A stretch of 64,000 nucleotides of DNA from Kwoniella bestiolae CBS 10118 (taxonomy: Eukaryota; Basidiomycota; Tremellomycetes; Tremellales; Cryptococcaceae): assembly GCF_000512585.2 (NCBI RefSeq), contig NC_089247.1:1-64000 (forward strand), read 5' to 3'. The notes beneath the pieces are model-generated. The model was given only the letters and a program-made list of their open reading frames with translations. It had not been told where the DNA came from and did not search any database. Shown piece after piece: positions 21,482 through 33,172 of the stretch (its first letter is position 1; each line of letters begins with the position of its first letter). The translations under genes were made by a program, and so were the position numbers.

Positions 21482-22869
21482 ATGCCAATGGCTACAACTC
21501 AGACTGAACTTGAGACCGAACCTCGTCTGACTCTCAAGCTGAGGTCTGACAACGAGCCGAAACCAGAGTGGCTCGAGACTTTAGAGCAAGAAGGTGAGCC
21601 GCCCATTTATCCGAAGGGGTGGAATTGTTTTGACGGCTTTTATTCACAATCATAGGCTGGGTAGTAGTCAAAGGTGTTTTGTCATCCGAGAAAGCTAAGA
21701 CGTACGAAGATGCAGCCTATGCTTTCCTTGAATCGTTTGGTATGGGTTTCGACCGTAATGACAAGACGACTTGGGTTCCGGAGCAAATGCCTTTCTTCTT
21801 CAAAGGCGGATTGTTCCATCGATACGGCACTGGTCATGAGCAATTCCTCTGGGACATTAAGTAGGTCACAGGGTCAACGGTGAGCAATAGGACTGATATC
21901 TTGATGTTAGGCAAGAACCCGCTGTGGTAGACAAGTTCGCCAAGGTTTGGGGGACGGAGAAGCTTGTCAGCTCGTTCGGTAAGTCACTCGCTTCCGGTTC
22001 AGTCGCATGAAATTGATCCGACTGATTTGTCCTGCAGACGGATGTAACATCTCGTTGCCCATCGCTGGAAGAGATCCAAACGACTTTGCGTTCAAGCCTT
22101 GGCCCCATGTCGATCAGTCACCACTCGTCACGGGTCTTCACTGCGTCCAGGGTATAATGAATCTCTGTCCAAACGGACCGGAAGATGGCGGTCTCATGGT
22201 GAGTCACTGCGCTGCCGGTAGGGTAGTCCGAAGCCCCGATTCAGGTCTGACAACTAGGCTGACCGGAGAATATAGCTTTTGAAAGGTTCCAAAGCTTTGT
22301 ATGCTCAATTGTGGGAAGCGTTCGACGATGTCAAGCCTCCAGGTGGTTGGAATAAGGGGGATCGACATGATCATACCCCTGAACAGATGCAGTGGTTGAT
22401 CGACAATGGGTGTGAATACCACAAAGTGTGTGCCGAGCCGGGGGATCTTATCCTGTGGGACAGCGTGAGTCTAGGAGTCATCTTGACTGTAGTGAAGATG
22501 GCAAAACGCTGATACTGTGGCATCGCAGAGAGTCGTACATTACGGTGCTACTCCAGCCTCAGACAATCCAAGAATCGCATCGTGTGAGTCATCTTGGTCC
22601 TTGAGAAGACTTGCAGTAAAAGGAACTAACACTTTCGCACAGACGTCTGCTATAAACCAGCCTGCTTAGTGACAGAAGATATTGCCCAAAAAAGGAGAAA
22701 AGCATGGGAGGAAAAGGTGCAAACGAGTCACGACCCTATTACTTTCCGAACAAACCCTCGTCAAGCGCCCGAAGATCACCCTACTTATGATCATCCAAAA
22801 GTCAAGGATCTTCAAGCTCCGGTCTTGACCGACTTGGGTAAGAAGTTAGCAGGACTGGAGTCGTGGTAG
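21482..22869 (+). CDS. Phytanoyl-CoA dioxygenase (PhyH) family protein
   Basis: ATG at 21482 (MPMATTQTEL). Several short introns interrupt WVVVKGVLSSEKAKTYEDA, GTGHEQFLWDIK and later blocks. The Fe(II)/2-oxoglutarate site is visible: HVDQSP gives the His-x-Asp pair, RVVHYGATP the distal His, and NPRIASY the Arg that binds 2-oxoglutarate. The HCVQGIMNLCPNGPEDGGLM strand and GDLILWDS are also typical of fungal PhyH-like proteins. Such enzymes hydroxylate varied small molecules; the substrate is not predictable. The C-terminal tail of about 60 residues (FRTNPRQAPEDHP) is common in the fungal subfamily. It converges with an aldehyde dehydrogenase, 672 bp away. Confidence 0.85.
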
Positions 22870-23541
22870 ATCATGCTCCCAAAGGTTTTTTTTTTGGCAT
22901 TATGCAAATATCATGTATTTCCCATTCGAGGTGCACCTTCGCATGCTTATAGACACCACAACAGTATGGGCGAAGTGCGTGCTTGGTGTGACATGCTTGA
23001 TATTTGTCTGCTGGTGGGAGCATGGATATACACGGCACACTGATTGAGATCAAGGTCCTTTCTTTGCAACCAACCTCAAGAACCATCTCTGACTTTACAA
23101 TGCTGGGTATCACACCTTGCATGTAATCGACCACAATGGAAGATCCGCAATTGGGCCTATCGAAGTTCCTGTTGCTCGCGCTGTGCTGTGGAGCAATGCG
23201 TACTGAGACCTCGTGTAGATTTAGAGGACATCAGGAAAGATGGGACGCTCACTCTCTTGTATATCGAATCCTCCAGATCAATCATTGACGCTTAGCAAAG
23301 TTCGAGGGAACATGATATTAGAGTCTCAGGCTCTAATCTCAGTCTTCTGCCGGCTTTGAGATACATTGTATCGAACGACCACATCCTGCTGTAGGTGGTT
23401 TCCTGTGTTGGTGAGCAAGTGAACAACTGCATTCTATCAGCGCTGATGTTCGGAGCAAAGCTGACGAGCACCGTGCAGTGTGTCATATTCATGTACAAAC
23501 CCAACAGCACGGTATCACCATACCTGCTTTCACGCTACCCA
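22870..23541. other. Convergent intergenic region
   Basis: This is the 3' flank of both the dioxygenase and the aldehyde dehydrogenase. Only short, domain-free ORFs were seen; no repeat. Confidence 0.6.
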
Positions 23542-25286
23542 CTAAATGCCGTTCACCTTGATGTACATCGACTTATCCTCAAGCCACGGTGCCAGACCAT
23601 TGGGACCATTCTCTCTGCCCATTCCTGACATCTTCCAGCCGCCAAAAGGTAGCTGCGGTCGTAAAATTAGCGGCTGATATGTGCTGCGCGTCTGACTCTT
23701 CCACTCACATCGTTCGCTGTCATAGGCGAGTTGCAGTTCACGCCCACCGATCCCGACTCAAGTCTCTTCGCGACACGCAGGGCTCGGTCCACATTCCGAG
23801 TAAAGACTGCTGCGTACAGACCATACTCGCTCTCGTTACACAGTTTGATGGCCTCGTCCTCGTCTACGAAGCGGTGTACAACTACCACTGGACCGAACAC
23901 TTCTTCACGGTTGAGTCGGCTGGAGTGAGGGATATCGGTGAACTTGTGTATGTCATATCAGCAGGATGGCAACGGGATGCAGATTCACAGAGACAGTTGA
24001 CGTACGATTGTGGGCTCGAAAAAGTTCTCCTTTGTACTCTGTCCTCCATGAGCGACAACGCCATCCTCCTTTCCTACTCCCATGTACTTTGCGACAGTCG
24101 TGCTCTGAGCTTTATCCGCCTGTGGACCCATCGTCGTTCCAGCGTCTAGAGGATCGCCGTGCCGGAATTGAATCATTGCCTATGGAATGATTCGCTGTCA
24201 GCGGATGACTTGCACTTGACAACTAGCCTGTCTTACCTGCCCTAGCGCCTGCACAAATCTATCATGGATCTGCTCGTGAACATATAGTCTCGAGCTAGCG
24301 ATGCAGACCTGACCGCTGTTGAAACCAATTGAGAATGCACATGACGATGCGGCCTTGTCGATATCGGCATCGTCGAAGATGATGGTTGGACTCTTTCCAC
24401 CAAGCTCGAGAGTGACGTTCTTCATGTTGCTCTTGGCCGACGCGATGAGGATAGCGCGACCGGTTTGGGTGGATCCAGTGAAAGAGATCTTGCGGACCCT
24501 CATATGCTCACTCAATAACTGACCAGTCTTGCCTGCCCCGTGAAGGATCTGTATGATACCTGGTGGGAAACCCGCCTTTTCGATGTATTCCGAGATATAA
24601 GCCTGCGGAAGATATAACGAAAGGATGATCAGCTTCATGGGATTAAGTACTGCTGTGTCATCTTCACTCAACTCACCAGAGACAATGGTGCTTTTTCGGA
24701 AGTTTTGATGATGATGGCATTACCTGCTGCTACGGCTGGTGCTGCTTTGAAGGCGAATGAACCAAGGGGGAAGTTCCAAGGAATTATTCCTACTGTCACT
24801 CCAAAAGGCTGTTTGATGCTGACATTGATGAAGCCAGGTGTAAGCAGCGAGCTGGTGCCGTGTACATGCTCGCCTAGCCCAGCATAGTAATCAAATATCG
24901 CTGCCGATCCTGCTCCCTCCGTATTCCCCTGCGCAGGCCGACCCATAACTTGCGCATCCAGCTCAGCAATCATTCGTGCATGTTGACGCAACAACTCCGC
25001 GAACCGTCTCATGATTGCGGCCCGTTCGGTACCAGCAAGTGCAGCCCATTTTTGCTGAGCTCGTTCCGCAGCGATGACAGCTGCTTCCACATCCTAAGTG
25101 AGGAATTTTCGTGAGCCGATAATTCTCATACGGGCCCCAAAGTACACCACGACTCACATCTTCACCCGCGGAGCAAACATCCGCTACGTGAGATCCATCG
25201 AAAGGATTGAAGATGGGGAAGGTATCGCCTGCCTTGGCTGCAGTGTAGGTGTTATTGATGTACAGGCGGGTTTCAATGGTAGACAT
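23542..25286 (-). CDS. NAD(P)-dependent aldehyde dehydrogenase
   Basis: ATG at 25286 (MSTIETRLYINNTYTAAK); stop at 23542 after MYIKVNGI. The coding frame is split by several introns. ALDH superfamily marks are in order: VGIIPWNFPLGSFAFKAAPA (Rossmann entry), IIKTSEKAPLS with the cofactor-binding Lys, FTGSTQTGR, VTLELGGKSPTIIF with the catalytic Glu, SGQVCIASSRLYV with the nucleophile Cys, EEVFGPVVVV and LPFGGWKMSGMGRENG. The likely full length is close to the usual 490-500 residues. It oxidises an aldehyde to the acid in the cytosol or mitochondria; specificity is not resolved. Confidence 0.92.
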
Positions 25287-25881
25287 GATGGCGAATTCTA
25301 TGATCGGTTTGAAACTCTTGTCCTACTGGTGTTTGATTATATTCCAATTTGCGCCAGGTCAGCACGCCCAGTTTATCCGCCTTCGTTGCCGCCTCTACGC
25401 GATCATGCCCTGAGGTGTGGGGTTCTGTCTACCACTCTAAATCCGCCGCAACCTGATGCAATTGTGCCCTGGGGCGAATCACACGTAATTGACGCAAGTC
25501 TGGTGGTGTGGAAAGTAGGTGAGACAATTGTCATATGTACCCAGCCAGAAGGTTTCAAAGAGACTACTGCACTGATGCGAGACAGATCCCATATTCACTA
25601 TTCTTGTTCAACGGCAGCGTCATTCAGGCCATACAGTATTGACAAGCGATTATTCCGACGTACACCGTAATCGGACAAAGTACTGGGGCGAAGGGGTTGC
25701 TTTGACATTGGGGACTCCGTGTCTCAAGGATGTCCGAAGCTCCACAAGATCACGCATTTTTCATTCCCCACAGATACAAGCATCTCTACCTAAAAGTACC
25801 CGTTCAGACAACCTATGAATACTATGGCAATCCCGTTGTGGTCCATTTCATCTTTCACTTGCTTCCATACTAGATGCCTCT
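25287..25881. other. Intergenic region
   Basis: This contains the upstream region of the aldehyde dehydrogenase and the 3' end of the amino-acid transporter gene. A plus-strand ORF reaching 25670 is mostly antisense to the dehydrogenase and shows no domain. Confidence 0.6.
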
Positions 25882-27826
25882 TCAGGCGCATGAAAAAGCC
25901 CCACCTACCGTTCCCAAAGCGTACGCGTCGATGATGCTCTGAACGGTTGTGTAGGTCCCAGCTACGGTGAAGAAGGTCCCGACGACAATGACAACCCAGT
26001 GAAGAACGGTTAAGGCGGTCTTTCGGTAGGAGCCAGGCTGGCCCTTCTGGATGTATAGTCCCATGAACGCCGGGATCACCAACTGCAATGAAGTGTCAGC
26101 GGCTGGCATTGTTCAGGTCTCGGCGAATAGGCTTACACAAGTCGGTGCACAGCATAGAGAGCCGATCAATCCAATAAGGTAGCTGAAAAAGGGGATTGAC
26201 TCGGCGATAACGAAAGAGATTGCAGTAATACCGAACGTGGAACCCCTGTGTCTACCGTTGAGCAGTGTTTCGACATTGTCTGTTTTATAAAGGTTACACT
26301 TACAGCCAAGTAATCCAATGGATTTTCGAGTTACTTTGTAGGTGCACAGAGTTTCGAAGGATACGTACCAGCAACTACATGAACGAATCAGCATTCATTA
26401 CTTCTATTCCACACTCCTTACTCACGAATTTGGCAGCGACGTGAACCCAAAGCGTCGAGGTCATGATCAAACCAGGGATTGCAATTCCGTACGCAACCTT
26501 TCCGAGGGTCCCTCCCGCACTACTGAGCGAAGGGCTTGCAACATATTGACCGCAATAGCTACAAATGGTTGGGTTAGCGTGTTCCTATGGGATAGGTTTG
26601 AGGCAGAGTCCAATCGGTCTATGCAACTCACGCATAGACAACCATGCCGAAGGCAATATAACACGCAGCAAGGAAGGCCTGAGAAGTGAGCAGAGACTTT
26701 CGGAAGTCTTTGGGCTTAGCCATCTCGGCGATCACAGGCATGAAAGTAGGTGTCGACCCATAGCCAGCTGAGAGTGGACGAGTCAGCGAGATCGTCTACA
26801 CTCTTCGCTCGAAACAATCAAACTCACCAAACAGATTGATGGACGCCGTGAGACCAGCGACGAACCCGGGAGTACCCACAGCAATGAAGTTGAGATCGTA
26901 GTCGCCCGTCTTCGGGGCCGCAGCAGGTCGGTCGACTTGAGTCACGCCGACGCTGTGGTTGAAGTGTTATGTCAACTTCTGAGTCCAGAAAGACGGCCAT
27001 GATAAAGAAGTGGGGGTTGCAACCCACACGATGATGAATACTGCGGTGAAGATGCACGCGAACCCGATCCACGTCAAGATAGCAAGTTTGCCAAGGGTTC
27101 GAATACTTGCGGCCAATGCGGTGCAAATTGCGGCAATTACTGCGTAAACCACAGTGCAGACTTTACCGTCAGACAAGACCTTAAGTCCTGTGGCCATACC
27201 AATAAGACCAGATCCGGTCGCGAGGCTGAAAAGAAGTACCCAAAAATCCATCAACTGTCTTGTCAAGTATACTCGATGAGAACGACGTGACTTACATCCA
27301 AGTAAGTAAGAAGAGAATGCCAGTGGCATCTCTTGCGATGGGCCCGGCCATGACCGCAGCGGCATCGGCGATGTTGTGTACACCACTGAACTTCATTCGG
27401 AAATCGTACATGACATAGGCATAGTCTGTCATGCCGGATTAGCGCAGAATCCCTTTGCGATATCACAGGGACACAGTTGAGACGGTCTCACAGGTTGTCA
27501 GTGCGCCGAACACGAGAAGCAGGATGATTCCAGGTACATAGCCGACCACAACTAGTGCAGACGGGATAGCCAAGACACCAGTAGCAAAACAGAGTTTCAT
27601 GAGGATAATACCCGCGGGGATCCTATGTATCGCCAAGACGGCTTAGCACTGAGTCTCGGCTTTTTGTACAGCCTTCAACCAGATGGATCGCTCACCATCC
27701 TAGGGTCCGGAAGTTACCTTCAGCTGTACCGCTTTTGAAAACCTCGCCGTCATCCTCTTGAGCTGGAACATCATTTTCGACGGGCAGTATGTCGAGGGGG
27801 TCCGATCCTAATTCTTTCTCTCCCAT
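25882..27826 (-). CDS. Amino-acid transporter, AAAP (Aa_trans) family
   Basis: ATG at 27826 begins MGEKELGSDPLDILPVENDV; the stop is at 25882 after GGAFSCA. The protein is assembled from many exons. Transmembrane segments include AGIILMKLCFATGVLAIPSA (TM1), LVVVGYVPGIILLLVFGAL, MDFWVLLFSLATGSGLIGMA, ILTWIGFACIFTAVFIIVWV, an AGYGSTPTFMPVIAEMAKP loop, and a C-terminal VLHWVVIVVGTFFTVAGTYT. The hydrophilic N terminus followed by TM1 with FATGVLAIP matches the fungal N amino acid transport system (mtr-like) group. It should be a plasma-membrane neutral or aromatic amino-acid symporter; the substrate is unknown. Confidence 0.85.
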
Positions 27827-28720
27827 GTTGGCGATGCACTGATATTCCGATCGTTTGAGTTCTCTATTCGGTCACTTGTTGGCTGAGCAAACTTGAGCTT
27901 GGTTGGCAGATTCCATCCGAGGTATGATCATCTCCCTCGTTCGCATCCTTTATACCCATTTCAAGAAGATAAAATCATGCGTCTGAGCAAGTTAGATCAC
28001 TTGTCCCGCCCCAGGCGCATTACCCAACGAGAACGCACCAATTCGTTGTCGCTTAACGTGTTTTTACGAGAGGCGGCTACCTCGCTTGGGAATCGGTTCT
28101 GCAATACCTGTCCACTCATTGGTAAGCGGGTTTTCATGTCCACCCCCTCCGCCGCGCATCACCTGACAGCACTTTCAGCAACAATTCTCTTATCATACAC
28201 CGACGAAGTTCCAATAGGGCTTAGCCATCAACTATTCGACATCGCAGTGATCGCAGAATGGTGTTCAATATGGTTTGCTTCCTGGAGGCCCGGCCCGAAG
28301 CAGTGGAAGAACTGAAAGCGAAATTGCTTGAAGTGGCTGTGGTGTGTGAGTTGATGTCTTGTGTCAAAGCGTATAGAATGTCGTTTTGATCTGCGACGTC
28401 TTTAGATCGAAACGATAAAGGTACATTGGATTGGTCGGTTCAGCAAGATCTGGTTCACCCTCATCGATTGTGCATTGTCGAAAGATACGCGGATGAAGAG
28501 GCAAGTGGGGCCATGAGGTTGGGGATCGTATTGCTGATCTGTTGATCATCCAGTCTGAACGCATTCATCACCAAGGTAATCCGATATTCCAATCAACTAT
28601 CGATTTCATACAGGCGAGAATTTCCAAAGCATACGAGTTGCATACCTGGCATGATCAGAAGTAGAGACTGGCCATGCATGTGAAGGGAATAATGTACAAC
28701 ACAGTTTCTGAATGCGATGA
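27827..28720. other. Intergenic region upstream of the amino-acid transporter
   Basis: This is 894 bp without a convincing gene. Scattered CTTATC/GATAAA sites occur (for example, near 28190 and 28414) but not in a dense cluster. Short ORFs on both strands (27893-28315 plus, 28364-28564 minus) have no domain. Confidence 0.5.
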
Positions 28721-31006
28721 TCATACCATAAGAGGGCAGCCCAGCTCGGTGAGAACATCACGCCAACGTTCCATCTTTCCCTCATCCCTTCGCGACCAGA
28801 CAGTTTCCACTACCTGTTCTGCTATACGTGGTGACGCAGAACCTTTCCATTGACATCGCTTCACGAAAGCCGTGAATTCCGAGCGTGTATCGGCTTCGGC
28901 AAATCCAGCGATAATCTGTGATCCGGGAACAAATCAGTTTTTAGGTCGAGAATTCAGAAGGGGGAAAGACCCCTTTTGAGCTCACAACATAGGGGAAATT
29001 CAGACCAATCTCGAGTCCAGTTTCTGAGTAACTTTGTGTCAGCTTTGGATTTCATACACCCGCGATCGAGCCCTACTCACGAACTTGCTTGGTCAATGGG
29101 AGAGCTTCTTGGACGCATTGTTGAACTCTTGTATGTCCCGCTTTCAGCTGGAACACCTCGGTGAGTATCATCATCCTGATTGTCAAACGGTAGAACTCGT
29201 GGCCAAGCCTGAGTCGATCTATGATAGAAACTCAATTTCGTGACTATGTAACAATACGGGTTGAGGTGCCTAAGCTAGTAACGCACCATCGTAGTTGGCG
29301 AGCCATTTGACTGTCCATGTCTCGCGGTCTCTCAGCTCCGTTTCCACTGCCGAGCATTCAGCTTGGATTTCCATGCGCATCATCTCTAATTCATCATCTT
29401 CGTCGTCTGAAGAACGTTCTTGAGCCCGGTGAATGATGTCAGCCTCTAGGACTAGCGAGTGGATCCGTAAGAAGAGCATGAACATGTCGCGTCTCTGCGG
29501 GCGAACATTGTGAATCAGTCATCGAGCCAGAAAACCAGCTGGCCAGAGATTTTACGCACAATTCCCACAATAGTCTCCACTGTGTTGTCGGCGCGATCAC
29601 TCCATACCGGTCGATCGTCCAGTTTTGGAAACAAAGAGGAAGCTTGCACCTGTTTGGACCGACTGACGTGATGGAAGCCCTTGTAAATCGAGTGTATGGC
29701 CAGAGAGGTGGGCAGTAAGCCAGGCGATTCAGCGGGTTTGATGCGATCCAAGATGGCGCTGGCTCGGCCAAGATACACCGGCACGATGTCTGCGTCACCC
29801 TTGAGCAGCTACGAGCAAATACTCAGTGAACGATTGTGGATCATCCAGATGGGGAACTTACAGCTGCTAAAGTAAGCATGACCAGTACTGCAAAGCCCAT
29901 TTCCAAAGTATCACCAGCCACCGTGAGCGCATTCTCTTGGGATTTGGCGCCCGCTGCAGCGACTCGCAACAGATGAAGGGCGAGACTACGTTGCTTGGAG
30001 CTCTCGGTAGCATACCGTGCAGCGGAATCCTGATCGGCGACCTTGCGGGCAAGATTGGACAAGTGTTGGGCAGATACGGCCAGGACCGCATGCATGAGGG
30101 CTTTCTGATTGTCTTGTGTTGCGCGCATGGCCAAATCCTGATAGAATTTGCTTGCAGAGTCTGTCACACGATCACGAGTGTCAATTTGGTTTTGCAGATG
30201 ACACATCCCTCGGCTGACTCACTTTGACCATGCCTGACAACGACTGATACACTTGCAAACTGAGTGAAATGACGCAGAAGAGGTTGCTCTCCTTCATCGT
30301 CTGGAGGTCTAGAGTTCCAGAGAGTCGAGTCGACAAATGATGCCCACAGTGTGGGGTCGCAATCCACGGGGACGGACAAAAGGCCCTCCGGCCAAGCTAA
30401 CCCCGATGCTGGTTGAGCATTGATGGTAGGAGCATCCTGTCTTGGAGCGGCGGTTGGATCGGATGGAAGCTGCATCACATGATCGATCTCTGTGAACGCT
30501 CTCAGAAACGAATCACTTTGATCGAGTCAGCTAGGGCTACTGTGAAGGGGAAGGACTCACTCGATGGCCCAGCTGACATCTTCGAGGTCTGAAATATCAA
30601 AGGCCGCAGAAAAATTGCTGCTGCTAGGTGGCTCTGTGCTGGATGATGTGTGGAGATTGTCTTGTGCTGTTATCATATGTATCTCACCTGCATTGGCAGA
30701 GATTGAGGAGGGCGAAGGAGATTCTGCAGGGTATTGACATGTTCGGCTGACGGCGACGCATCGCGAACAACTAGGTCGAACCTCATCGCACTAAGACCTG
30801 GCGGATCAGCATTTTCATGACCGACACATGCCCGCCCCATTGTAGACTGAACGTACTTTCTTCTTCTGCTTTCGGCAAGAAAGGCATCCTCCTTTGGATC
30901 GCGAGAACCGCATTCTGCGCTTCTTCCGAGTCGTCTGATCTCCCTCATCCAAGCTTTCATTCTCCACGCCGTCCTCGCTCTCAGTGGGGCCCATATCTTT
31001 ATGCAT
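28721..31006 (-). CDS. Zn2Cys6 transcription factor (Fungal_trans_2-like)
   Basis: The start is taken at ATG 31006 (MHKDMGPTESEDGVENES). The zinc cluster is split by an intron: CLSCRKQKK, then KCDEVRPSCSRCVAVSRTC, giving C-x2-C-x6-C-x6-C-x2-C-x6-C with basic residues in the first loop. A Ser/Pro linker (PAESPSPSSIS) follows. The middle and C-terminal region contains a helical domain, with HAVLAVSAQHLSNLARK, LHLLRVAAAGAKSQEN, and a final exon with FAEADTRSEFTAFVKRCQW and RRDEGKMERWRDVLTELGC, typical of the Fungal_trans_2 group that ends in a W..VL.E.G element. The stop is at 28721. Internal exon limits were not all resolved. It could regulate the flanking transporter or the aldolase-like gene; no target is shown. 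Confidence 0.8.
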
Positions 31007-31378
31007 CAATTTGTATGGGACTTCTGATAGGTAAGGATGAAGCCGCTCTGGACGCGGTTGTAGATGCGATTGTTGACCTCAGAAGTGGTGAGAACCTATC
31101 TTTGCGCTTTGTGTTCTGTCATTTCGATGGGGTCGGCAGGGACACGTATCACAGGCTATATAAGCGCTCCACGTATATGGGTGAGAAAAGGCCAGGCGCT
31201 TGTGCCTACCCGGTCGGAATCGCTCTTTCACTTGCACACCCGCGCGACAGGTTCAATGACGTTATTCAAGGGGATTTAGCTCTGTTTTGGCTTTCCAGGC
31301 ATGGGTGAACCAATGACCACGTGAATGAACCCTGATACATAGAGTGGAGAACAGAACATGGACGAGCAATCCCTCACA
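31007..31378. other. Intergenic region
   Basis: This is 372 bp between the regulator's start and the 3' end of the aldolase-like gene. TATATAAG near 31156-31165 reads toward the plus strand, but no gene follows it. Confidence 0.4.
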
Positions 31379-32521
31379 TCACGCTACGTAATCCTTTCCT
31401 GTGTCTCGATCGATGTCTTGCAGATATGGCTGGAAGTGGAAACGACCTGATTCCTCAGTTCCCGTTTGCTCAACCCTGATCGACCATCAGCTCAACCACT
31501 TTCTCAAGGCCACATGCAACGGAAGTGACTCACGTAAACCGAGCCTCTGCCTCACCAATAGGAACTGATTTTCGTCCAGATGCATCCACGAGGAGCTGCA
31601 TCTGACAGACTTTTTCCAGGTAGAGAAACCAAAAGACAGCGCTCTCAACAGACTGCCCTACAGTGAGGAGGCCGTGGTTCTGAAACCCAGTCAGCTTGAT
31701 CGTGATCAAAGCACACAGCTTAGCTTACCTGAAGTATTATCGCTTTCTTCGTTCCCAAATATTCCGCAATATGCGCAGACTCTTCCTCGGCCAGTACGAC
31801 CCCACCGAACGCGGGATATAAGGCTATATCATCGTAGAATACCAACGAATCTTGGGTGATGAACTCAGGCAAGCGCCCACTGAGCAAGGTCAGTTTCGTT
31901 CTATACGGGTTTTGCTGTCACTCACAGGCTAGCGAATGCAGACCCGTAGACAGAATGCGAATGGCATACGGCGATGACGTCGGGGCGCCTGCTGTGGATC
32001 ATGGCATGAATCGCATATGCGGCCTGATTATAGCGCTTGCCTGAAGCCCCGCCGTCGATAACGTCGCCATTGTGATTTATCTTGACAGCGTCAGCCCATC
32101 GGGGCGCAAGCGACGGTGGCTATGGAGCAAAGCAAACCTACCAAAAGCAGATCTGAAACTTTCATACAGGAAAAAGCAACGTGAAAAGGATTGACCCAAA
32201 AGCAATTCGGATTTCCGGGGTCCCGAACGGTCAGATGACCGACCACGCCAATGCCCAGGCCGTGTTTAGCGAAAATACTGAGGCGATTGATCAGCTTGTT
32301 GCCGATACGAGTCACAAATGGGCACATTGTAATTAGAAGGTGCGGGTCTCTCACCGGAAAGCTGCCGCAAGCGTCTCCTTCCTGTGTATACGCTCTTGCT
32401 CGATGTCTGAGCTTCCGGCGTCGAGGTTGAAGTTGAAGCCTTGAGCATTTTTCTGCACCGGATGGTTACCCCCTTGCAGTCGCAAGATGGGGGCTTTCAG
32501 CTCGGTCACCGTGGTTGACAT
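31379..32521 (-). CDS. Class II aldolase/adducin domain protein
   Basis: ATG at 32521 (MSTTVTELKAPILRLQGG), with a TATA element (TTTATAAA on the minus strand) at 32578-32585, 57 bp upstream. Exons carry IFAKHGLGIGVVGHLTVRDP, FWVNPFHVAFSCMKVSDLLLV, AVCHSHSVYGSAFAS with paired metal-binding His, and NHGLLTVGQSVESAVFWFLY with the third His. These are the class II aldolase zinc ligands. The last exon gives VEQTGTEESGRFHFQPYLQD and ends DTGKDYVA at 31379, as in fungal members. The family includes fuculose/rhamnulose-phosphate aldolases and enzymes of unknown substrate; the fungal subgroup with this tail is uncharacterised to my knowledge. It is cytosolic. Confidence 0.87.
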
Positions 32522-33172
32522 AATGTCTAATTTCTAGCTAGTATACCATCACAAGAGGCGCTCCCTTGTTTGCTTTTTTATAAATTCACGCCGGCCACCA
32601 ATATGACTACATACAATGAAATTCAGTTTGTGCCGAAGATGCTATGGGCTCAAGCGCCAGAATGCGACCTTGAGCGGCTATTTTCGCGATGCACAAGGTT
32701 TGTGATGGCACTCGAGGTGGGATAGTTGAAATGAGAATCGCCTCGCTTTCGCAGCATCACGGCTGCAGGTCAGGTGGTCTGCAACGATTAGCACCGATCG
32801 CTTGCGAGATCTGGAGAAGAGCGGGTAGCCGCCGGGTACTCCGAAGTTCATCCGATCCTGCTGCTTGACGACTGGCGGTGTGTACGACGTGCGCTTGAAC
32901 TTGAACCAATGGCTGCCTCAAGCATTGGCCTCGGGATGTAATGACTGGAATGACGAAGACGTCGTCGCTTGAAACTTAGGATAAGAGTCACGAGAGTGAC
33001 AACGTTGCGTACTCTGGATTGTCGCAGGGGAGTACATTTTCCTCAAGACCCAATCGGATGCATTTCCCACCTATCTACACTAGTCTTTCTAAAGTCTCTA
33101 TTTAACTGCCCTTCTACTTTGGTCATCCCCGCCTAGGACAGTCCGAGTGTAGCAACTCTGCCATTTGCGATT
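32522..33172. other. Intergenic region, aldolase promoter
   Basis: It includes the aldolase TATA box at 32578-32585 (minus strand) and the 3' flank of the UNC93-like gene. No additional gene was seen. Confidence 0.5.

Noticed and set aside
25098..25670. Plus-strand 190-residue ORF
   Set aside because: Its first part is antisense to the first exons of the aldehyde dehydrogenase and the rest lacks any domain or homologous pattern.
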